Assembly (NCBI GenBank): GCA_039028795.1
Contig: JBCCHJ010000025.1
Location: forward strand, 1-64,000
Direction: 5' to 3'
Length of the DNA: 64,000 bases
From: Thermohalobaculum sp039028795
Lineage (GTDB): Bacteria; Pseudomonadota; Alphaproteobacteria; Rhodobacterales; Rhodobacteraceae
In this document: positions 32,631 through 40,946 of the stretch, piece by piece
Numbering within the stretch: the first letter of the stretch is position 1
Layout of the letters: every line of letters starts with the position of its first letter
The notes under the pieces: model-generated
What the model was told of the DNA's origin: nothing
Databases searched by the model: none
What the model saw: only the letters and a program-made list of their open reading frames with translations
Made by a program: the position numbers and the translations under genes

Positions 32631-34031
32631 ATGAAACGCGTTTCTTTCTTTCTTGTCATTGCGGCGCTGCTGGCCATGCCAAATTTGGCTGATGCCGGGC
32701 TTTTCAGTAAGTTGGGTCGTCTGGGGGGCGATGCCGGCGGTGCAGGCCGCAAAGTCGACGGCATTGGCGGCACCGATGTGCCTGCGACTGCATTGCGGGC
32801 GGCAAAAGATCCCAACGGCACCGCGGTTGCCTTGAGCATCGACGATGCGGGTACGATCCGACTGACCGACGAGCTTGGCCGTGCGACCGACATCCGATCG
32901 CTCGATGATCTGGATGGCGCGTTGCAGTCCATAGGCAAAGATGTCTCGGTCGTCGCGGACACCGCGACCCTAGGTAGGAATGTAGACGTCTCGCGCAGAC
33001 TGGCAGAACGCGGCATCCTCAAACTTTGGATCGACAAGGCTGCCCTGCCCGTCCGTGTCTCGGATGGAAACATCGCAGCCGAGGTCCGACCCAATGTGTT
33101 GGTGCCTGTGCTTAAGTCCTCGGACATCGCCCGAGCAGGAGGACGGCCAATTGCCCACATTCGCACCAGTGGCGTGCGGGAAGTGCACTATGCATTCAAC
33201 AAACCGTTGACCCGAGGCACCGTTATTGTGGCAAAAATCGGCAAAGCAGCCAATGGCCCGCGCAAGGTCGGTTTTGGGGATGTGGTCGGCCGTCCAGGAG
33301 AGACAGTCACGCTGACCAAAGATGAACTGGTCCAGGGAATGTCAACCAATCGCGGCGGCACCGTCATCCTGACCGGCCGGATCGAGGGCGATACGATCAA
33401 GACCGGCCAAGGCGCCGTACCGCTTGCTGATGTTCAAAGCGCCGCTGCCGCCGCAGATGTGCACTTGGTGCTATTGAATGGGTCGGCGAAAGCGGCACAC
33501 ACGGTCGTGGAGAAGTCGGATACATACGGAGACCTGATCCTTGGCCTGACCGATCGGCGAACCCCGATGATCGCAGACGCGTTCAGCGATGGCAGAAAGC
33601 GGGTCCGTCTGTCATTCCGACCCGAAGCGAAGGCCCAAGGCCCTGCAAATACCAGCAGCGATATCGACGATACGGCTTTGTTAGCCGGCAGCTTGGCCCG
33701 GCACGTAGGTTCCACCGCCGTCGACTTTTTCACACCGGACAAGGCTGAAGAAGAAGACCGGGATCTGCGGATCATTCCTTGGCTAAGCTTTGGACAACAC
33801 TTGTTTTTCGGCGGGTCGATCTTATTCGCCCTGTTGGGCCACAGGCCCGCTTGGTGGTTCTGGCGCAAGATCTGGGTACTGCCGACAAGCAGTCGATCCT
33901 GGCGGATCGCGCGCGGTGCAGGCTATGCGCTGTTCATGCTGTTTACAGGGCTTTTCTGGGGAACAATCAGGTACATGTTCGGGTGGCTCGCATGGTTCAT
34001 TCCTTCTTGGAGGCGCCCCAAAGCAGCCTAA
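32631..34031 (+). CDS. secreted/membrane protein of unknown function
   Basis: This protein is about 466 residues from the ATG at 32631, with GAGGG just upstream; the TTG at 32628 is a less likely start. The signal peptide is RVSFFLVIAALLAMPNLADA. A glycine-rich segment (LGRLGGDAGGAGRK) is followed by a long periplasmic region of unknown fold, partly beta-rich (NRGGTVILTGRIEGDTIKTG). Two C-terminal membrane segments (LFFGGSILFALLGHRPAWWF; GYALFMLFTGLFWGTIRYM) anchor it. I do not recognise the family. It lies between the broken HNH gene and a TetR gene. Confidence 0.7.
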   Translation: MKRVSFFLVIAALLAMPNLADAGLFSKLGRLGGDAGGAGRKVDGIGGTDVPATALRAAKDPNGTAVALSIDDAGTIRLTDELGRATDIRSLDDLDGALQSIGKDVSVVADTATLGRNVDVSRRLAERGILKLWIDKAALPVRVSDGNIAAEVRPNVLVPVLKSSDIARAGGRPIAHIRTSGVREVHYAFNKPLTRGTVIVAKIGKAANGPRKVGFGDVVGRPGETVTLTKDELVQGMSTNRGGTVILTGRIEGDTIKTGQGAVPLADVQSAAAAADVHLVLLNGSAKAAHTVVEKSDTYGDLILGLTDRRTPMIADAFSDGRKRVRLSFRPEAKAQGPANTSSDIDDTALLAGSLARHVGSTAVDFFTPDKAEEEDRDLRIIPWLSFGQHLFFGGSILFALLGHRPAWWFWRKIWVLPTSSRSWRIARGAGYALFMLFTGLFWGTIRYMFGWLAWFIPSWRRPKAA

Positions 34032-34040
34032 GGCTTGTAA

Positions 34041-34084
34041 CAGAACGTTCGTTTTGATATTTGATTCCAGAACAAACGTTCTGG
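34041..34084. promoter_or_regulatory. predicted TetR operator upstream of the TetR gene
   Basis: CAGAACGTTCGTTTTG at 34041-34056 and CCAGAACAAACGTTCTGG at 34068-34084 share the core AGAACGTT(C/T)GTT in opposite directions. The second copy is itself a palindrome with arms CCAGAAC/GTTCTGG. It ends seven bases before the TetR start. Confidence 0.5.
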
Positions 34085-34091
34085 AATCACC

Positions 34092-34670
34092 ATGCCGCGT
34101 GCCAAATCCTACGACCCTACAGTCGTGACCACTGCCGCGATGCATCGGTTTTGGGTCCATGGTTATAATGGATCAGCGATCAGTGATTTGGTCCATGCCA
34201 CTGGGATCAGTCGCCACGGGTTGTATCAGACATTCGAAGATAAACGGGGCCTGTTCGCTGCGGCCGCAGCCCAATACGTTACTGAGGTTGTGACGCCAGC
34301 CCTGAATCGGGTCGAGCGTCCAGGCGCGGACGTCCAAGATATCCTCGCCTACTTCCGTCAGCAGATCGCCTTGGCCGAAACCCATGGTCTGCCGGGCCCC
34401 GGCTGCTTGATGGCCAATACGATGACGGAAACTGGTCCGCATGATCCAAAGGTCGCAGAACTGGTTAGAGCCCATTTGCAGCGGCTAACTTCGGCCTTCC
34501 GGAACGCACTGACACCCTCGGTTGACGCTGCCAGCTTGGACGAGGCAGCCTGGTTTGTCACTGTATCTGCGCAGGGTCTTTGGTCCGTGTCGCGCACCGT
34601 CGAAACCGTAACGCCGCTCTATTCCTTCGTCGATCAGTTGATGGCGTGTTTTGAAAGAAACACTGGATGA
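34092..34670 (+). CDS. TetR-family transcriptional regulator
   Basis: This 192-residue protein has an N-terminal TetR helix-turn-helix: NGSAISDLVHATGISRHGLY then QTFEDKRGLFAAAA. The C-terminal ligand domain is of the AcrR-type group that includes QQIALAETHGLPGPGCLMAN. The regulator is followed by a four-segment membrane protein whose start overlaps its stop (ATGA), and both probably form one unit. The palindromic sequence just upstream suggests autorepression. The inducer is unknown. Confidence 0.88.
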   Translation: MPRAKSYDPTVVTTAAMHRFWVHGYNGSAISDLVHATGISRHGLYQTFEDKRGLFAAAAAQYVTEVVTPALNRVERPGADVQDILAYFRQQIALAETHGLPGPGCLMANTMTETGPHDPKVAELVRAHLQRLTSAFRNALTPSVDAASLDEAAWFVTVSAQGLWSVSRTVETVTPLYSFVDQLMACFERNTG

Positions 34671-35113
34671 CCGCGTTGACCTCACCCCACCCGGTGCCAT
34701 GGCGCGTCTTCTTAGTCACTATTCTGATCGTAAGCGTTTGGGTGAACGCGTCAGAAGTCGCCCGTTACTTCCTGTTGGTGATGCCTGCGATGCGAGAGAT
34801 GTTGGCGGTGATACCAGATGTGGCCCCGATGAACCTGCCGGTATTCCTGATCTGGGGGCTCTGGGACACACTATTGGTCCTGATGGCGGTGGTGATCTAT
34901 TGGCTGGTGGCGGAACGTTTCGGTCCGACGCTGCGAACGGCCGTGGGCGCAGGTACATTGGCATTCCTGTTCTTTTTCGTGCTTTTCTGGGTGGGGACTT
35001 GGAACATGAACCTTGCGGAAGGCTGGTTGTTACCACTGGTATTGCCATGGGCCTGGATCGAAATGGTCGTGGCCTGCCTGATCGCACGGTGGTCTTTCTG
35101 GCGATTTGGGTGA
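34667..35113 (+). CDS. four-segment membrane protein in TetR operon
   Basis: This 148-residue protein overlaps the TetR stop (ATGA) and is probably coexpressed. Four hydrophobic segments are visible: VPWRVFLVTILIVSVWVN, NLPVFLIWGLWDTLLVLMAV, TLAFLFFFVLFWVGTWN and LVLPWAWIEMVVACLIARW. No enzyme signature is visible. It may be a small transporter or an effector of the TetR response; its family is not clear to me. Confidence 0.7.
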   Translation: MTALTSPHPVPWRVFLVTILIVSVWVNASEVARYFLLVMPAMREMLAVIPDVAPMNLPVFLIWGLWDTLLVLMAVVIYWLVAERFGPTLRTAVGAGTLAFLFFFVLFWVGTWNMNLAEGWLLPLVLPWAWIEMVVACLIARWSFWRFG

Positions 35114-35250
35114 CGGTGATGAGGCTGTGCTTTCCCGCTGAAACGCACTGTGCGCGGCGAATGATTGCGCGCACCGGGCAGCCCGCTGGACTAGTCTAGG
35201 TTTTACCACAACCCTCGGTTAAAGACGAAGCTTCCATCGCCGGAGGCCAC

Positions 35251-36084
35251 ATGTCCCAAAAGACGATCCTGATTACCGGATGCTCCTCCGGCATCGGTTA
35301 TCATGCAGCCCACGCCTTGGCTGCCCGCGGTTGGCATGTAATTGCGACATGTCGGAAGCAGGAAGACTGCGACCAGCTGGTCGCTGAAGGATTAGAAAGC
35401 CTGCGCCTGGATTACCAAGAAACGGAAAGCATTACCGATGCCTTGGTCATGGTTATGGAACTTACCGGCGGGCGATTGGATGCGGTGTTTCACAATGGCG
35501 CCTATGCGATGGGCGGCGCTATTGAGGACATTCCAACAGATGCCTGGCGGCGGATGTTCGAGGCCAATTTCTTTGGCTGGCATGAACTGACCCGCCGCGT
35601 GATTCCGTTCATGCGGCGCCAGGGGCACGGACGGATTGTCATGTGCTCGTCGGTTCTCGGATTTATCGGTGCGCGTATGCGTGGCCCTTATGTTTCCACC
35701 AAATTTGCCGTCGAAGGCTATGCGGATGTCCTGCGTTTGGAACTGCGCGGCACAAACATCTACCCAATCCTGATCGAGCCTGGACCTGTCACCTCGAAAA
35801 TCCGGCAAAACGCCCAAGCCCATTACGAGCTTTGGACGGAAAAGGAAGACACGCCTTGGGCCGAATTCTACAAGACAACGCTAGAGCCGCGGCTTTACGC
35901 CGAGGATGGCAAGAAGGATCGCTTTGAACTTGGCCCGGAGGCGGTGACGAAGAAGCTGATTCACGCGCTAGAGGCCCCGCGACCCCGTGTCCGTTACTAT
36001 GTCACCACGCCGACCTATATTGCAGGGTATCTGAAACGGATTGTGCCGGCCCGGTGGTTGGACTGGGTCCTTATGAAAGGATAA
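35251..36084 (+). CDS. short-chain dehydrogenase/reductase (SDR)
   Basis: This 277-residue protein has the cofactor motif TGCSSGIGYHAAHAL at the N-terminus. An NGA-type motif is seen in VFHNGAYAMGG, the serine in VMCSSVLGFIG, and catalytic YVSTK about 4 residues after MRGP. After the catalytic core the EPGPVTSKI segment is typical. It oxidises or reduces an alcohol or keto group with NAD(P)H; the substrate is unknown. The tail GYLKRIVPARWLDWVLMKG may be membrane-associating. It starts the cluster with the HIG1-type protein that follows four bases later. Confidence 0.9.
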   Translation: MSQKTILITGCSSGIGYHAAHALAARGWHVIATCRKQEDCDQLVAEGLESLRLDYQETESITDALVMVMELTGGRLDAVFHNGAYAMGGAIEDIPTDAWRRMFEANFFGWHELTRRVIPFMRRQGHGRIVMCSSVLGFIGARMRGPYVSTKFAVEGYADVLRLELRGTNIYPILIEPGPVTSKIRQNAQAHYELWTEKEDTPWAEFYKTTLEPRLYAEDGKKDRFELGPEAVTKKLIHALEAPRPRVRYYVTTPTYIAGYLKRIVPARWLDWVLMKG

Positions 36085-36088
36085 TCCA

Positions 36089-36289
36089 ATGGGCGGAGTC
36101 ATGATGTTTGTGGCCCTTGCGGCCTGTCTGGGCGTCGCAGGGATCTTGGCGTTCGGCATCGGCGGCTTTGGGTCCGGCAAGATGTCGCCACGGCGGCAAA
36201 ACAAGATGATGCAGTACCGCATCATTGGGCAAGCGGTGGCGGTGGCTCTGATGCTGCTGGCTGTGACGATGATCCAAAGCTGCAACTAA
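36089..36289 (+). CDS. HIG1-type twin-transmembrane protein
   Basis: This 66-residue protein has two membrane helices (MMFVALAACLGVAGILAFGI; IIGQAVAVALMLLAVTMI) joined by a basic loop KMSPRRQNKMMQYRIIGQ. The R-Q-N-K-M-M-x-Y-R pattern is typical of bacterial relatives of hypoxia-induced HIG1 proteins, which in mitochondria associate with cytochrome oxidase. It follows the SDR gene by four bases and its end overlaps the convergent gene by four bases. It is likely in the inner membrane; a role in respiration is inferred. Confidence 0.75.
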   Translation: MGGVMMFVALAACLGVAGILAFGIGGFGSGKMSPRRQNKMMQYRIIGQAVAVALMLLAVTMIQSCN

Positions 36290-36699
36290 GCTGTCAGCAC
36301 TCCGGCTATGATAAATGCAAGAGCAACCGCGATGCCGATCGCAGGTGTTCGAAACCAATATCGGACGGCCAGCACCAAATAGATCAGAGCAATGATCGGC
36401 GCTGCAATCAGCACCAGCGGTTCCTCCAAGGCCAGCGGATAGAACAGCCCAATAACAGCGCATCCCAAACCGAAAACCATCGCACCTAGGGGATGGCTGT
36501 GGTTGAAACCCAGCCAGGCGCGCCAGAGGTCCGTATCCCGCGCAATGCCCAGCCTCGCACCCTGCATGGCCTGCAGGACTTTCGGGTCTCGCGGCGCAAG
36601 CACTTTGGGCGTGACTTCGTCACGGGCGGTGAAGACACCATGTAGAAATCCCATCGCTGCGATGATCATTCCGCCAATAGCAAATAGGAGCGGTCCCAT
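36286..36699 (-). CDS. multi-pass membrane protein, LIC_13387-like
   Basis: This 137-residue protein starts on a hydrophobic helix (PLLFAIGGMIIAAMGFLHGV). The middle segment (DTDLWRAWLGFNHSHPLGAM) contains W-x-x-W-L-G-F-N-x-S-H, a pattern of the LIC_13387-type small membrane proteins. Three more helices follow. It is convergent with the HIG1-type gene and overlaps it by four bases. Its function is unknown. Confidence 0.65.
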   Translation of the reverse strand: MGPLLFAIGGMIIAAMGFLHGVFTARDEVTPKVLAPRDPKVLQAMQGARLGIARDTDLWRAWLGFNHSHPLGAMVFGLGCAVIGLFYPLALEEPLVLIAAPIIALIYLVLAVRYWFRTPAIGIAVALAFIIAGVLTA

Positions 36700-36792
36700 A
36701 TCGCGCCTGAGAATTGAAAGATCGAGGTTCCAGCTTGCCGACAGACAAGCGCAGCGCTATGTGCCGGGCAATCAGGCAGGAGGACGCAGGAC

Positions 36793-37365
36793 ATGGTTGT
36801 TCTGAGCAAAATCTACACGAAAACCGGGGATGCGGGCACGACCGCTCTGGGCAATGGCACGCGGGTGCCTAAGCATGCGTTGCGGGTCGAGGCCTATGGC
36901 ACTTCGGATGAAACCAATGCGACTGTGGGTCTTGCGCGACAGCACGCAGGCGGAGAAATGGATACCGCGCTGGCGCGGATCCAGAACGACTTGTTCGACC
37001 TGGGCGCAGACCTTTGTCGCCCCGACATGGCCAAAGATGCCGAGGCGGAGTACACTCCATTGCGCATGACCGAGGCACAGGTCACGCGGTTGGAAGTGGA
37101 GATTGATGCGATGAATGAGAAGCTGGAGCCTCTGCGCAGCTTCGTCCTGCCGGGGGGATCGGCGCTATCCGCGCAATTGCACCTCTGCCGCACGGTATCC
37201 CGCCGGGCCGAGCGTTTGACAACCGACCTCGCCACTGAGGAAGAGGTCAACGAACACGCCCTGAAATATTTGAACCGGCTTTCTGACTGGTTCTTCGTCG
37301 CCTCTCGCATCGCCAATGACGATGGCAAGGCAGACGTCCTTTGGGTGCCTGGTGCAAACAGATGA
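36793..37365 (+). CDS. cob(I)alamin adenosyltransferase, PduO type
   Basis: This 190-residue enzyme starts MVVLSKIYTKTGDAGTTAL and has the YGTSDETNATVGLARQ segment and the catalytic RRAERLTTDLA region of PduO-type transferases, with NRLSDWFFVASR near the end. It transfers the adenosyl group from ATP to cob(I)alamin to make coenzyme B12. It overlaps the downstream peroxiredoxin-like gene by four bases. In many Rhodobacterales this gene lies near etfBA, as here, with etfB starting 1.6 kb downstream. Confidence 0.93.
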   Translation: MVVLSKIYTKTGDAGTTALGNGTRVPKHALRVEAYGTSDETNATVGLARQHAGGEMDTALARIQNDLFDLGADLCRPDMAKDAEAEYTPLRMTEAQVTRLEVEIDAMNEKLEPLRSFVLPGGSALSAQLHLCRTVSRRAERLTTDLATEEEVNEHALKYLNRLSDWFFVASRIANDDGKADVLWVPGANR

Positions 37366-38006
37366 CGCTGTCTGACCAACTCGCCGCCAACACAGCCAAG
37401 CGCCGCAAAGCGATGGTGGCAGAGGATTTTGATGCGATCGATCGTGGGATTGCGGAATTGGTCGAGGCCAATTCTGGCTCAGCGGCTCCAGTGCCAGGTG
37501 ATTCTGCACCGGGCTTCACATTGCCCGACGCGGCGGCTGTTCAGCGCTCGCTTTCGGATTACTTGTCGAGCGGACCTGTCGTGCTGGCGTTCTATCGCGG
37601 CGGTTGGTGTTCTTACTGCAATATCCAACTGCGGGCTTTTCAACAAGTGTTGCCACGGATCCGCGCAATGAATGCAGAATTGGTGGCGGTTTCCCCGGAA
37701 CTGCCAGACCAATCATGGACTTTGGCACAGAAGCTAGCGTTGGAACATCCTGTGTTGTCAGATTGGGGGAATGCTACGGCGCACGCATACGGTCTGGAAT
37801 TCACAGTGCCTGAGTGGTTGCGACCGCTCTATACCCGGCTGGGGATCGATTTGGTCGCACGAAATGGCGAAGCCACATGGCACCTGCCGGTACCCGGCAC
37901 TTTTGTGATCCGCGAAGACGCAACGATCACTGCTGCATTTGTCGATCCTGATTATCGAAATCGCACCGAACCAGGTGACGTTCTGAGCGCTCTATCGCAA
38001 CTCTAG
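37362..38006 (+). CDS. peroxiredoxin-like (AhpC/TSA) protein
   Basis: This protein is about 214 residues from the ATG at 37362, which overlaps the previous stop (ATGA). The active-site segment is VLAFYRGGWCSYCNIQLRAF, a CxxC version of the peroxiredoxin/thioredoxin-like group in which the first cysteine replaces the usual P-x-C arrangement. Later PVPGTFVIREDATITAAFVD is typical of the AhpC/TSA family. It probably reduces peroxides or forms a disulphide with a partner, but the CSYC motif may instead indicate a thiol-disulphide function. It is coexpressed with the cobalamin enzyme. Confidence 0.82.
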   Translation: MTLSDQLAANTAKRRKAMVAEDFDAIDRGIAELVEANSGSAAPVPGDSAPGFTLPDAAAVQRSLSDYLSSGPVVLAFYRGGWCSYCNIQLRAFQQVLPRIRAMNAELVAVSPELPDQSWTLAQKLALEHPVLSDWGNATAHAYGLEFTVPEWLRPLYTRLGIDLVARNGEATWHLPVPGTFVIREDATITAAFVDPDYRNRTEPGDVLSALSQL

Positions 38007-38012
38007 TGCACC

Positions 38013-38225
38013 TTAATGCCGGTTGTGCATCCGATGATGCATCTGGTTGATCAACTGACTTGCAGTTTTCTCGAACAAACAAGGAATGATCGCGTGAACT
38101 GTTGCGGCGCCGGCGGCCAGAAACAAACGCGAGGCAAACCAGCCGGCGAAGGCCATGTGCTGTAAATACGTCTCGTCGACTGATTTCGGGTGATCGACGA
38201 AAATCTGATTGAAAAAGCGGCTCAT
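38013..38225 (-). CDS. small membrane protein of the DUF6356 type
   Basis: This 70-residue protein runs HMAFAGWFASRLFLAAGAAT, then VHAIIPCLFEKTASQLI and HHRMHNRH at its end. The single hydrophobic helix, the A-x-V-H-A-x-x-P-x-L-F-x-K-T motif and the basic tail fit a family I recall as DUF6356. A good AAAGGAG precedes its start. It is convergent with the peroxiredoxin-like gene. Function unknown. Confidence 0.6.
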   Translation of the reverse strand: MSRFFNQIFVDHPKSVDETYLQHMAFAGWFASRLFLAAGAATVHAIIPCLFEKTASQLINQMHHRMHNRH

Positions 38226-38328
38226 AGCACTCTCCTTTCATGCTTGAAGGAAAGATAGACATCTTTTGCCGAGCAAACCTCCCAAAATTGATTGCCATCC
38301 GCCAGTATATTGGGAATATATCTTATAA

Positions 38329-38790
38329 ATGGATGAGAAATTAGACAATTTAGATATCAAGATCCTTTCCGCGCTGCAAAAAGATGCCTCGCAAAGCATC
38401 GAGGCGCTGGCGGATCAAGTCGCGCTGTCACGGAATGCATGCTGGCGGCGCATCAAAAAACTAGAAGCGGATGGCATCATCAAAGCGCGGGTCGCGCTGG
38501 TCGATCCAGCCAAGGTCGGACTGGACCTTTCGGTTTATGTGCTGGTGCGCACGAACCGCCACGATCCCCAATGGTTGAAGGACTTCCGATCCGCGATTTC
38601 CCAGATGCCCGAAATTATCGGTGCGCATCGCATGACCGGGGATTTGGACTATGTCTTGCGCGTGCGCGTTGCGGATATGGCGGCATATGATCATTTCTAT
38701 CAGCGGCTGATCGACAAGGTCCCGATCGCGGATGTGTCTGCCAGCTTTGTCATGGAGGATATCAAAGACAGCTCGGCCCTACCCCTCTGA
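38329..38790 (+). CDS. Lrp/AsnC-family transcriptional regulator
   Basis: This 153-residue protein has the N-terminal AsnC helix-turn-helix (LDIKILSALQKDASQSIEAL, ALSRNACWRRIKKLEADGII) and the RAM effector domain with PEIIGAHRMTGDLDYVLRV. It binds amino acids or related ligands and controls nearby or distant operons. It lies between the DUF6356 gene and etfBA; the 183-bp gap before etfB may contain a site for it. The target gene cannot be told from sequence. Confidence 0.92.
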   Translation: MDEKLDNLDIKILSALQKDASQSIEALADQVALSRNACWRRIKKLEADGIIKARVALVDPAKVGLDLSVYVLVRTNRHDPQWLKDFRSAISQMPEIIGAHRMTGDLDYVLRVRVADMAAYDHFYQRLIDKVPIADVSASFVMEDIKDSSALPL

Positions 38791-38973
38791 ACATGGTAAC
38801 AATTGAATTGATCTTTACGTTCACGTCAACTATAGCGCCGCTATCTGTGGCGATTCCCTTGTCACCCGCGTCGTTTTTTCCATAGGGCTCGGCGTCCAGA
38901 GGCGCTACACCCTCACCAGAATTATACGGTCCAAGCATCGGCCAGGGCCGCGAACCTCGAGGAGATATGCGCA

Positions 38974-39735
38974 ATGAAGGTCTTGGTGCCTGTCAAACGC
39001 GTGATCGACTACAACGTGAAAGTCCGGGTCAAAGCGGACAATTCCGGCGTCGATCTTGCGAATGTAAAAATGTCCATGAACCCGTTTGACGAGATTGCTG
39101 TGGAAGAAGCGATCCGTCTGAAAGAAGCGGGCAAAGCAGACGAAATCGTCGCCGTGTCAATCGGCGTTGCCAAGTCCCAGGAAACCTTGCGCACAGCCCT
39201 AGCAATGGGTGCTGATCGCGCGATCCTGGTCGAAGCATCGGACAATGTGGACACCGATATCGAGCCGCTGGCCGTCGCCAAGATCCTGAAGGCAGTGATC
39301 GACGAAGAACAACCCGGTCTGGTGCTCTGTGGCAAGCAGGCCATCGACAACGACATGAACGCCACCGGGCAGATGTTGTCGGCCTTGCTAGGCTGGTCGC
39401 AGGCAACCTTCGCCTCGGGCCTGGAGATCGAAGGCGAGAGTGCCAAAGTGACCCGCGAGGTCGATGGCGGATTGCAGGTCATCAGCGTCAAGATGCCAGC
39501 GATCGTATCCGTCGACTTGCGCTTGAACGAGCCGCGCTATGCATCGCTTCCAAACATCATGAAGGCAAAGAAAAAGCCGCTGGACACGAAGACGCCAGCG
39601 GACCTGGGCGTTGATGTTGCCCCTCGGCTTTCCATTGTAACCACGGCCGAACCACCTGCCCGTAAGGCCGGGATCAAGGTCGAAAGCGTTGCAGAACTTG
39701 TCACGAAACTTAAAGATGAAGCGGGGGTGCTCTGA
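38974..39735 (+). CDS. etfB: electron transfer flavoprotein beta subunit
   Basis: This 253-residue protein begins MKVLVPVKRVIDYNVKVRVK and carries NPFDEIAVEEAIRLKE, the AMP-binding ALAMGADRAILVE segment and the GKQAIDND motif found in EtfB. The C-terminus has KKPLDTKTPADLGVD. It forms the EtfAB dimer with the next gene and passes electrons from acyl-CoA and other dehydrogenases to ETF-ubiquinone oxidoreductase. The two genes are spaced by one base, so they are cotranslated. Confidence 0.96.
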   Translation: MKVLVPVKRVIDYNVKVRVKADNSGVDLANVKMSMNPFDEIAVEEAIRLKEAGKADEIVAVSIGVAKSQETLRTALAMGADRAILVEASDNVDTDIEPLAVAKILKAVIDEEQPGLVLCGKQAIDNDMNATGQMLSALLGWSQATFASGLEIEGESAKVTREVDGGLQVISVKMPAIVSVDLRLNEPRYASLPNIMKAKKKPLDTKTPADLGVDVAPRLSIVTTAEPPARKAGIKVESVAELVTKLKDEAGVL

Positions 39736-39736
39736 G

Positions 39737-40666
39737 ATGGCTACATTGATGCTCGCTGAAGTAACCGACGGCCAATTGTCTGTCGATTCCACAGCAAAAG
39801 CGGTTTCCGCCGTGGCCGGCCTTGGGGATCTGACATTGCTTTGCTGTGGGGCTACCTGTTCCGGAGCCGCCGAGGAAGCTGCAAAGATCGACGGCGTGTC
39901 CAAAGTGCTGTGCGCCGAACATGCACTCTACGGAAAGCGCTTGGCAGAGCCGGTTGCCGATCTGATCGTTTCACTGGCTGGCGACTATTCGCACATCGTT
40001 GCACCTGCGACGACAGACGCCAAGAATATCATGCCGCGCGTTGCCGCGTTACTGGATGTCATGGTGATCTCGGACGTTCAGGAAATCTCGGACGCCAACA
40101 CGTTCGTGCGCCCGATCTACGCAGGGAACGCGATCCAAACCGTCACATCGGCCGATGCAACCAAGGTCGCAACCATCAGAACTGCCAGCTTTGACCAGGC
40201 CGGCATGGGCGGATCCGCCCCGGTCGAAAGCATCGGTGCTGCCGGCGATCCGGGGCTGTCGTCCTGGGTCGAAGACAAGACCGAAAGCTCGGACCGTCCC
40301 GAACTTACCTCGGCGAAAGTCGTCATCTCTGGCGGCCGCGGTATGGCCTCGAAGGAAAACTTCGAAATGATCGAAAAGGTCGCCGATAAACTGGGCGCGG
40401 CCACCGGCGCCTCGCGCGCGGCGGTGGATTCGGGTTATGCTCCGAACGACTGGCAGGTTGGTCAGACCGGCAAGGTGGTTGCCCCGGATCTTTACATCGC
40501 CGTCGGTATCTCTGGCGCGATCCAGCATCTGGCAGGCATGAAGGACTCGAAGGTCATCGTCGCAATCAACAAAGACGAAGAGGCTCCGATCTTCCAGGTC
40601 GCAGATTACGGACTGGTTGCCGACCTGTTCGACGCCCTGCCGGAACTGGAATCAGCCCTCGGGTGA
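39737..40666 (+). CDS. etfA: electron transfer flavoprotein alpha subunit
   Basis: This protein is about 309 residues from the ATG at 39737 (the longer frame lies within etfB). The FAD-binding C-terminal domain is clear: ISGGRGMASKENFEMIEKVA, VDSGYAPNDWQVGQTGKVV, GISGAIQHLAGM and AINKDEEAPIFQVADYGLV. It holds the FAD of the EtfAB dimer. The transcript ends at a strong hairpin about 40 bp downstream (40706-40735). Confidence 0.97.
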   Translation: MATLMLAEVTDGQLSVDSTAKAVSAVAGLGDLTLLCCGATCSGAAEEAAKIDGVSKVLCAEHALYGKRLAEPVADLIVSLAGDYSHIVAPATTDAKNIMPRVAALLDVMVISDVQEISDANTFVRPIYAGNAIQTVTSADATKVATIRTASFDQAGMGGSAPVESIGAAGDPGLSSWVEDKTESSDRPELTSAKVVISGGRGMASKENFEMIEKVADKLGAATGASRAAVDSGYAPNDWQVGQTGKVVAPDLYIAVGISGAIQHLAGMKDSKVIVAINKDEEAPIFQVADYGLVADLFDALPELESALG

Positions 40667-40705
40667 AGAGTTCTTGGCGGGGCTTAATCCCGCCAACTGA
40701 TTTTG

Positions 40706-40735
40706 AAAGGCCGGGCACAATGCCCGGCCTTTTTG
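40706..40735 (+). terminator. rho-independent terminator of etfBA
   Basis: AAAGGCCGGGCA pairs with TGCCCGGCCTTT across a three-base loop, and is followed by a T-rich tract (TTTTTGG). It lies about 40 bp after the etfA stop. Confidence 0.85.
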
Positions 40736-40946
40736 GTTTGAGCTCGCGTCACAGATCTTGGTTGCCGCGGCACCAGTCGGTCGAGCCCGGACGGCCCGCG
40801 GTCACCATTTCTGACGCTTTTACTTAGATAAATGTCCCCGAAAAATCGCGCGGCGGACAACTCGGCCATGCCGATGGCGTTGTTTCTGCGAGCTTGATTG
40901 ACCTGCCGGATTGACCCACACTAATTCTGCAAGCTGTGGGGTATGC

